A stretch of 11,205 nucleotides of DNA. Origin: CAG-307 sp964524125. GTDB lineage: Bacteria > Bacillota_I > Bacilli_A > Acholeplasmatales > Anaeroplasmataceae. The notes below the pieces were generated by a model that ran no database searches, had not been told where the DNA came from, and was given only the letters and a program-made list of their open reading frames with translations. The stretch lies in contig CAZGBY010000050.1 of NCBI GenBank assembly GCA_964524125.1, forward strand, positions 1-11,205, read 5' to 3'. A program made the position numbers and the translations under genes. Positions within the stretch are counted from its first letter, which is position 1, and every line of letters starts with the position of its first letter. Below are positions 5,378 through 11,205 of the stretch, piece by piece.

Positions 5378-8263
5378 CTACAATTGATTAATTTCTTCTA
5401 TTTTTTTCATCTTACTAATTTTATTCTTTGTTCCAACTGTATAAATAGAGCTTTCCTTTTTAATATATTCAAATAAACTTGAATAAGATTTAATTTTTTC
5501 TAGTGTTGTATCTAATATTTGTTGTTTTATTTTAGATTGACTTTCTTTAGTTCTACCTGTTAAGTATAATATATCTGCCTCATCAATTAAAACAGTATTA
5601 GAACCTACAATATCAAATGCGCCTATACAACCAATTATATAAGTTTTTAAATCTTCTTTTGTTAAATTAAGTTTATCTAAATAAGATTTAACATTATCAA
5701 ATACTCTATATGTCTTTTTAACACTAGGATCTCTATAACTTGAAAAAGTTATCTCACCAGTTAAAGGAGAAATAGAAATACCAGTCCCATATGCTCCACC
5801 TTTAACTCTTACATTATTCCATAAATAATCATATCTTAATATATGTGATAAAACTGCAAGTGAGCCATCATAATTAATATCATAATCATTTAAATTAATA
5901 GATTTAGCATTATAAGATACATCTGAAGAAATTATTAAAGCTCCCAATTTATTTTCTTTTAATTTAGTTTCAAATACTTCTTCATATTTAGTGTTATCAA
6001 ATTTAAAATCTTTAATTATAAATTTAAGATTACTAATCATTTCATCATTACCAGATATAGATATAAATAAATTATTTTTGTTAAATATTTTAGGTAATAT
6101 TTCTTTTATTTTTAAAATAAATTTATTTACATCTTTTGAAACTTCATTAATAAATAAATATCTATTATAACCTATTATATCTGCATAAATACTACCTATT
6201 TTAGTATGGCAAGCTTGTGTTTCAAATGATGCAATAGATGTACCATTATTAATTAAAGATTCTCTAACTGAATTTCTATTTTGGTTTAATACAACTTGAA
6301 TTTTATTTTCATCAAAAATAAGATTATTAATAAGTTCATTTATAATTTCAGGTATATATGATATATTATCTGTTAATGCTGATGTAGACATTTTCATTTT
6401 AATACCATAGTCATCCTTTGATTTAGCATATCCTTGAAATGAAAAACCTAAACCACCTAAATATGTTTTAATATAATTTAATAATTCAATAGACGAATAT
6501 TTATTTGTATCTAAGGCTTGGAATAATCTTGGTATACATAAAGCATATTGTAATTCTTTTTTTGTTAAAGTTTTAAGATCGAAATATAAATTTAAATAAG
6601 CTACACTATTTGTATTAAAATTATGAATAATATATTCACAATTATCTTCTTTATAAATATTTGAAGGTATTACATTATATTCACTTGAAATATCAGATAG
6701 TTCAAGTTTAGGTAATTTTTCTAAATCTTCTTTTGAATCTTCATTTGATTGATATTCTAATAATTCATTAGATTTCTTAATAAGATTTAAAATTTCATCA
6801 TGAGATAAAGAATCTTTAATTTCTTTCATTTTATTTTTAAATTCTTCTTCTTTTTTAATACCATATTCATAAGAAGGATTTAAAGTTACAATTACATAAT
6901 GTTTACTATTAATTATATATTTTTCAATAAGTTCTTCAAAATAATTAGTATCTAATAATTTCTTTAATTCTTTATAATGTTTATTAACAATTAAAGCTTC
7001 TTCTATTTTTATATTATAATTATGTGCTTGAATTAAAGATAAAGAAAATATAATACCTTTAGGCATAGTACCTACATCAAGCTCTTTATTTTTAAATTGA
7101 GCAAAGTTAATGTTAGCTTTTAATGTTTTTTTATCTAAACCATTTTTAACTATTTCTTCAAGTTCACTAATTAAAGTATTATAAAGTAATTCTTTATTTT
7201 CTTTATTAGTTTTCTTAAATATTACTTTTAAATTTGGAACTATTGAATCATCACAAGTATACGCTTCTATATCCTCTACTATATTTAACTCTAAAAGTCT
7301 TTTCTTTAAAGGAGATGAGTTAGTTGAAAATAAAGAATTAATAATAATATCTAGTGCAATATTATCAATTTGATTTTCAAAATCAGGCATTCTAAATTCA
7401 ATACCTATATATGAATTATTTTCTAAAGATTCTGTTTGTGGCAATTCATATTCTAAAGAATAATCTTTTAAAATTAATTCATTAGGTTTATTAATTTTAA
7501 TTTCTGATAAAGGTTTATCATATTTAGATAAATATTCTATATCTAAAAATTCTAAATAAGATAAGATGTCTAATTTACCATAAAAAGTAATAATACTATT
7601 AGAAGGATGATAATACTTATTATAAAAGTTTTTATAATCTTCATATGAAAGAGTAGGTATTATATCAGGATCACCTCCTGAATTATTAGAATAAATACTT
7701 CCTTTATAGAATTCCTTATCAAGTGCTTCTTCAAGTTTAGCCTCAGCAGATGAAAGTGCACCTTTCATCTCATTATAAACTACACCCTTTATTTTAAGAT
7801 TATCTTCTTCATTTAAAAGTTCATAATGCCAACCTTCTTGTAAGAAAGGTTTATCATCTATAATTGACAAAGGAGAAAATACCGCATCTAGATAAGTTTC
7901 AACTAAGTTATGGAAATCTTTATCATTTAAACTTGCAACAGGATATGCAGTATAATCAGATGAAGTAAAAGCATTTAAAAAAGTAGCCATTGAGCCTTTT
8001 AATAAATTTACAAAAGGTTCTTTTAACGGAAACTTTTGAGAACCACATAAAACTGTATGTTCAATTATATGACAAATACCTGTAGAATCTTTAGGTAATG
8101 TTTTAAAGCCTATAGTAAATGTTTTATTATTGTCATCAGATTCTATATATACTAAAGTAGCATTGCTATGCAAATGTTTAAATTCATATAATGTAGAATC
8201 TATTTCTTTATTATAAGATTTATTTTCAAGTTTAAATCCATAATATATTTCATTAATTTCCAT
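5378..8263 (-). CDS. M16C-family zinc metallopeptidase (presequence protease / Cym1 type)
   Basis: This large clam-shaped peptidase has 961 residues from the chosen start, the usual size for single-chain M16C enzymes, which degrade unstructured peptides. The inverted zinc motif HxxEH is at about 65-69 (CHIIEHTVLCGS). The third ligand Glu is at about 165 in GVVYNEMKGALSS. KEPFVNLLKGSMATFLNAFT between them is typical. In the second half, VRVKGGAYGTG (about 818-828) carries the conserved Arg and Tyr that complete the active site. There is no signal peptide, so it is probably cytoplasmic. I chose ATG 8263-8261 over the GTG nine bases upstream because GGAG at 8275-8272 is then correctly spaced, and the GTG overlaps it. 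The start lies 28 bp behind the metallo-hydrolase gene, pointing to co-transcription. Confidence 0.93.
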   Translation of the reverse strand: MEINEIYYGFKLENKSYNKEIDSTLYEFKHLHSNATLVYIESDDNNKTFTIGFKTLPKDSTGICHIIEHTVLCGSQKFPLKEPFVNLLKGSMATFLNAFTSSDYTAYPVASLNDKDFHNLVETYLDAVFSPLSIIDDKPFLQEGWHYELLNEEDNLKIKGVVYNEMKGALSSAEAKLEEALDKEFYKGSIYSNNSGGDPDIIPTLSYEDYKNFYNKYYHPSNSIITFYGKLDILSYLEFLDIEYLSKYDKPLSEIKINKPNELILKDYSLEYELPQTESLENNSYIGIEFRMPDFENQIDNIALDIIINSLFSTNSSPLKKRLLELNIVEDIEAYTCDDSIVPNLKVIFKKTNKENKELLYNTLISELEEIVKNGLDKKTLKANINFAQFKNKELDVGTMPKGIIFSLSLIQAHNYNIKIEEALIVNKHYKELKKLLDTNYFEELIEKYIINSKHYVIVTLNPSYEYGIKKEEEFKNKMKEIKDSLSHDEILNLIKKSNELLEYQSNEDSKEDLEKLPKLELSDISSEYNVIPSNIYKEDNCEYIIHNFNTNSVAYLNLYFDLKTLTKKELQYALCIPRLFQALDTNKYSSIELLNYIKTYLGGLGFSFQGYAKSKDDYGIKMKMSTSALTDNISYIPEIINELINNLIFDENKIQVVLNQNRNSVRESLINNGTSIASFETQACHTKIGSIYADIIGYNRYLFINEVSKDVNKFILKIKEILPKIFNKNNLFISISGNDEMISNLKFIIKDFKFDNTKYEEVFETKLKENKLGALIISSDVSYNAKSINLNDYDINYDGSLAVLSHILRYDYLWNNVRVKGGAYGTGISISPLTGEITFSSYRDPSVKKTYRVFDNVKSYLDKLNLTKEDLKTYIIGCIGAFDIVGSNTVLIDEADILYLTGRTKESQSKIKQQILDTTLEKIKSYSSLFEYIKKESSIYTVGTKNKISKMKKIEEINQL

Positions 8264-8291
8264 AAAAATCACTCCATAATAAGTTTAGAAT

Positions 8292-9716
8292 TTATTCCCA
8301 AACTCTCATTTTTCTTGTTATTCCATTAATTGTTATTTCCTGATTAAACCACTCTGAATCTTTTAACTTAATTAAATTGTTAGAAGCCCAAAGACCAAGT
8401 GAATTGTCCTTACAAGATACAATAATATTACAATTCATAGCTTGAAAACCTGAAGTATTAATTTCACTACCAGTATTTTCTAAAGTTTTATACGTAGATG
8501 TAATGTATACAGCATCAGTATATTTAGAAATACGAGATATAAATTGTTGAGTAGGAAATTGATTATCTAAGTTTTCTGTATATTCATCAGTTCCGCAGCA
8601 ACAAGATACTACACACATTTTTGGTTTAATTAGAGAAAGTAGACATTCATTAGATGAAGTTTTTGAACCATGATGCCCTGCTTTAAATAGTTCTACTTCT
8701 GGTAGTGTTTTGTCACTTGTTGAGCCATCATAATATTCAGACATCTTTTCTTCACCTTCAAGTTCTAAGTCTCCTGTAAACATAAAATATTTATTAGTAT
8801 TGTTATATGAATAAGTAAACATAGTAGATACTGAATAATTATTTTCATCTGATGATTTATTAAAATAATAGTAATTATATAATATAGACATTGTTACATT
8901 TTCTGATAATTTAATATCTCTTTTTGCACCTTTTTTATTGTTAAAACAATCTGCGGCATACCAATGAGTTGTACCATTTGATACCTTAGAATCTCTTAAA
9001 GAAACATAATTTTTATATACTTGAGTAGTTTTATTTGTATATTCATTATCAATAATTGTACCTATTTCATAAGAAGATAGAATACCATTTGTACCAGTAA
9101 ATCCAGCCACATGATCTTGATCACCATGAGTTAAGATTACATATTCTAATTTACCATCTGTAATATAATTATTCATATATGATTTCAAAGTAGTTGCAGA
9201 TGATTGACGAGATCCAGCATCTATTATAATATCAGTATCTCCTGCTTTAATGTAAATAGAGTCTCCTGCTTTATCATTTCCCAACATCATAAAATGAATT
9301 TGAAAATCATCAAATATTATATTTTCATTAATAGAGCCATCATTATTAATTGAATTATCATTTTGTGAAGTTGTGGTATTTATTGAATCGCCATTGAATT
9401 TAGATAAGATAGTATCTAATTTACCAGTAAAGTATAAATATCCTAAAATACCTATAATTATTACAAAAACTATTACTATTCCAACACTACTTGATTTCTT
9501 TTTCTTCTTATTAGATGTTTTTTTATTATTAGAAGATTTCTTTTTTTTAGAACTTGAAGAAGTCTTTTTATTCATTGAAGTATTTATATTGATTTTACCA
9601 GAGTTAAGTTTTCCACAGTAAAGTAAAGCCTCATCATATTGGTTAAATACTTTTACTGTTTTATTACCAGTTTTAACTTCATATTTATTATCTTTATTTT
9701 TTTCTACTCTATACAT
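8292..9716 (-). CDS. Membrane-anchored ComEC-like metallo-beta-lactamase-fold hydrolase
   Basis: The protein has 474 residues from ATG 9716. An N-terminal cytoplasmic domain of about 40 residues (YRVEKNKDNKYEVK...AFDEALLY-like pattern) resembles small DUF2188-like domains. A Ser/Lys-rich linker (about 47-77) and one membrane helix (about 79-97) follow, then an exterior MBL domain (about 137-440). Metal motifs are THGDQDHVAG (196-205, the HxDxDH form seen in ComEC/Rec2 tails), FTGDLE (about 313-318) and AGHHGSKTSS (346-355). There are no ComEC membrane channel segments, so it is a stand-alone version. Substrate is unknown: nucleic acid or a phosphoester is possible. ATG 9716 is preferred over the GTG nine bases upstream because AAAAGGTG then spaces correctly. 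It heads the pair with the M16 peptidase and has its own promoter. Confidence 0.88.
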   Translation of the reverse strand: MYRVEKNKDNKYEVKTGNKTVKVFNQYDEALLYCGKLNSGKININTSMNKKTSSSSKKKKSSNNKKTSNKKKKKSSSVGIVIVFVIIIGILGYLYFTGKLDTILSKFNGDSINTTTSQNDNSINNDGSINENIIFDDFQIHFMMLGNDKAGDSIYIKAGDTDIIIDAGSRQSSATTLKSYMNNYITDGKLEYVILTHGDQDHVAGFTGTNGILSSYEIGTIIDNEYTNKTTQVYKNYVSLRDSKVSNGTTHWYAADCFNNKKGAKRDIKLSENVTMSILYNYYYFNKSSDENNYSVSTMFTYSYNNTNKYFMFTGDLELEGEEKMSEYYDGSTSDKTLPEVELFKAGHHGSKTSSNECLLSLIKPKMCVVSCCCGTDEYTENLDNQFPTQQFISRISKYTDAVYITSTYKTLENTGSEINTSGFQAMNCNIIVSCKDNSLGLWASNNLIKLKDSEWFNQEITINGITRKMRVWE

Positions 9717-9741
9717 CAAAATCACCTTTTAAAACATTAAA

Positions 9742-9770
9742 ATTATAATATAAAAATCATTATAAAGCAA
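9742..9770 (-). promoter_or_regulatory. Promoter of the MBL-hydrolase/M16-peptidase pair
   Basis: On the minus strand, -35 TTGCTT (9770-9765), a 17-bp spacer and -10 TATAAT (9747-9742). A second TATAAT at 9764-9759 lies in the spacer but has no good -35. Transcription would start near 9735, about 19 bases before the chosen ATG. Confidence 0.7.
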
Positions 9771-9793
9771 TGAGAATTATTTTAAACATTAAC

Positions 9794-9824
9794 AAAAGCC
9801 TAACTATATATAGTAAGACCTTTA
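9794..9824 (-). terminator. Imperfect hairpin ending the right-hand cluster
   Basis: A perfect ACTATATATAGT palindrome (9803-9814) is extended by imperfect arms ending AAAGG/CCTTT-like. On the minus strand TTTTGTT follows. It lies between the decayed gene and the MBL promoter, where a terminator is expected. The mismatches and AT-rich core make it a moderate call. Confidence 0.45.
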
Positions 9825-9844
9825 AGTAGAATTATTGAATTATA

Positions 9845-10465
9845 TTATTGATAGTCTTTAAAATATCCAATATTAGATCCTTGATTAGATTTGAATGTTA
9901 AATTACATATATAAGCCACTAAGCAATAGATACCACAAGTGATCATACTCAAAAAGAAATAAGCACATATTCTTGATTTCCAACCTCTTGGTTTTAAAGA
10001 TGTGTGGTTAATTATATAGAATTTAAAATTTGATTCAAGACATATTAATATATCTTCAAGTGAATGATTACAAAGGATTTCTAAATAACAAGATATTTTT
10101 TTGTTAAACCAAATTCAAAAAAATAGTCAGTTTCATTATTATTGTAAAATATCATATATGCTTTGTGAATATAAACACTTTCTTTATCTTTCATTGCAAA
10201 TTTTACATCATCAACATAAATCACATATGTACCAGCATTATTTTCATCAGTTATCATATCTTCAGAAACATATCTCAGTGTATTACATCATTATGATATA
10301 TTTTATATTATTATGTTGATATTAGATAAATCGACCTCAAAAGCATTAAATTTAATCTTCATTACTTTTTCTAAATCTTCTTTTGTATAATTATCTTTTA
10401 TGCAAATAATTTTGATATTTTTTCACAATTTAAATAAAAATCTTTATGTTCTTCATTATTAATAT
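9845..10465 (-). pseudogene. Decayed gene with a C-terminal membrane segment (several frameshifts)
   Basis: No single frame spans the region, but successive minus-strand frames read as protein. Blocks in order are IHINNEEHKDFYLNCEKISKLFA (about 10465-10397), IKDNYTKEDLEKVMKIKFNAF with VDLSNI, then NTLRYVSEDMITD with YVIYVDDVKFAMKDKES and YNNNETDYFFEFGLTKKY (to about 10095). The last block, ISCYLEILCNHSLEDILICLE with KPRGWKSRI, ends in a hydrophobic segment and KDYQ-stop (9847-9845). Frame changes fall near 10400, near 10290-10315, and at a run of seven A near 10097. The continuous amphipathic composition and final membrane helix argue for a former protein of about 200 residues. I do not recognise the family. 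It directly follows the 180-aa membrane protein and was probably co-transcribed with it. Sequencing error at homopolymers is an alternative. Confidence 0.7.
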
Positions 10466-10471
10466 GTATTT

Positions 10472-11014
10472 TTAAGCATCTAAATCTTCTAAATCTTCAA
10501 AGTTTTCATTTATAGATTCATCTATTTTATTTATATTAATATCATCTTCAGTAGATTTAAATATATACGCTAAGACTATTGATATAATATAGATTATAGG
10601 ATGAATATAACTTATTATTAAATCTATAAATAAATTATTTCTACAAATTTTATAATAATCTCCAATCAAAGAATCTTCCATAAGTTTTATATAAGTATTA
10701 TAATTTTTTTTAAAATAATATACTGTTAGATATGAATAAATAAAAAACATAATAAATAGATTTAACATCAAATAAAATATCGCCTTTTTAGATACATCTT
10801 TTGATTCTTTTAAGGATTTTATCATCTTTATAATACTCAAAATAAATAAAGGAATAGCTATAATCACAATAACAAGATATAAATAATAAATGTAATTAAT
10901 ACTATCATCAATTTTTGACAAATTTAACATTGAAATATATGTCAAAAATATATTAACAAATTCAGACAAAGACACAACAAGTGCAATAAAATAAAATATT
11001 ATACTTTTCTTCAT
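10472..11014 (-). CDS. Four-pass membrane protein of unknown function
   Basis: This 180-aa hydrophobic protein has membrane segments at about 4-27, 42-64, 77-100 and 129-152. Between the second and third is a short Lys/Ser-rich loop (about 65-76), and the C-terminal tail (155-180) is acidic, rich in Asp, Glu and Asn. With both ends inside, the tail would be cytoplasmic. I see no catalytic or transport motif and do not recognise the family. Start ATG 11014-11012 has GAAGAAGG six bases upstream. The decayed gene begins within about ten bases of its stop, suggesting the two were once one transcript. Confidence 0.75.
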   Translation of the reverse strand: MKKSIIFYFIALVVSLSEFVNIFLTYISMLNLSKIDDSINYIYYLYLVIVIIAIPLFILSIIKMIKSLKESKDVSKKAIFYLMLNLFIMFFIYSYLTVYYFKKNYNTYIKLMEDSLIGDYYKICRNNLFIDLIISYIHPIIYIISIVLAYIFKSTEDDININKIDESINENFEDLEDLDA

Positions 11015-11205
11015 AATAAACCTTCTTCCATAAAATCAAATTTTATTTACATATTTTTTTAGTATAAATACTCAACTTTTTCAACATAAACGATTAATTA
11101 ATCAAATAAATAATAGTTCTTTAATCGTCATAGTAAAACATCCTTTTATGTTTTTATTAAGTTATATTTATTATAAAAACATCGTCATATAAATCGGTAT
11201 ACAAA
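11015..11205. other. Intergenic right edge with inverted repeats, no clear gene
   Basis: A possible minus-strand -10 TATACT at 11066-11061 has only a poor -35 (TTATGT at 11089-11084). Two inverted repeats are visible: CGATTAA/TTAATCG (11091-11097, 11121-11127) and ATGTTTTTAT/ATAAAAACAT (11148-11157, 11173-11182, 15-base loop). TATGACGAT occurs twice on the minus strand (near 11181-11189 and 11124-11132). A nine-codon frame MTIKELLFI (about 11131-11102, minus) has AAAGGA upstream and could be a leader peptide or chance. Confidence 0.35.

Noticed and set aside
9373..9621. Plus-strand frame of 82 codons, rich in Phe, Leu and Glu
   Set aside because: It mirrors the Ser/Lys linker and membrane helix of the MBL-fold protein, so its composition is a by-product.
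10101..10319. Plus-strand frame of 72 codons rich in His and Tyr
   Set aside because: It is antisense to the decayed gene, with no ribosome binding site and an implausible composition.
1..11205. CRISPR array, defence island or prophage
   Set aside because: No regularly spaced repeats, nuclease/helicase sets or phage structural genes are present. Every gene is accounted for by housekeeping, membrane, hydrolase or IS functions.

Overview
The window is strongly AT-rich with ordinary bacterial signals: purine-rich Shine-Dalgarno sites (AAGGAGG, AAAGGTG), -35/-10 promoters with 17-bp spacers and often an extended -10 (TGnTATAAT), and hairpin terminators. All 17 tryptophans in the intact large proteins are encoded by TGG and none by TGA, so the standard bacterial code (table 11) fits and the mycoplasma code does not. 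An uncultured low-GC Firmicute near the Bacilli/Mollicutes border (RF39- or Erysipelotrichia-like) is plausible, but this placement is inference. Apart from the transposase, every gene lies on the minus strand.

Layout from left to right. The left edge (1-139) holds the start of a minus-strand gene whose promoter is bracketed by a 10-bp perfect inverted repeat that looks like an operator. A tRNA-Leu(CAA) with its own strong promoter follows at 412-542. Next comes an IS1634-family insertion sequence (781-2864, 2084 bp) with 13-bp terminal inverted repeats and a 605-aa DDE transposase. It is flanked by a 266-bp direct repeat (515-780 and 2865-3130) differing at one base, which I read as a very long target-site duplication. 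The repeat covers the last 78 codons of argS, its stop codon and almost all of the tRNA-Leu promoter. The insertion therefore left argS complete (2893-4596) and the tRNA promoter complete, and stranded a dead argS 3' fragment beside the tRNA.

Upstream of argS are a strong terminator and a single-pass membrane protein with a possible thioredoxin-like exterior (4652-5293). Then comes a two-gene unit: a membrane-anchored ComEC-like metallo-beta-lactamase-fold protein (8292-9716) followed 28 bp later by a large M16C zinc peptidase of the presequence-protease type (5378-8263). Both have recognisable metal-binding motifs, and one promoter is visible at 9742-9770.

The right part holds a four-pass membrane protein of unknown function (10472-11014). 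Just downstream of it is a decayed gene (about 9845-10465) recognisable only by joining several reading frames. An imperfect terminator ends this cluster. The last 190 bp contain inverted repeats but no clear gene.

I do not see a defence system, CRISPR array or other multi-gene novel system. The most informative structure is the IS with its long, gene-preserving target duplication and the regulatory parts it cut and replaced.
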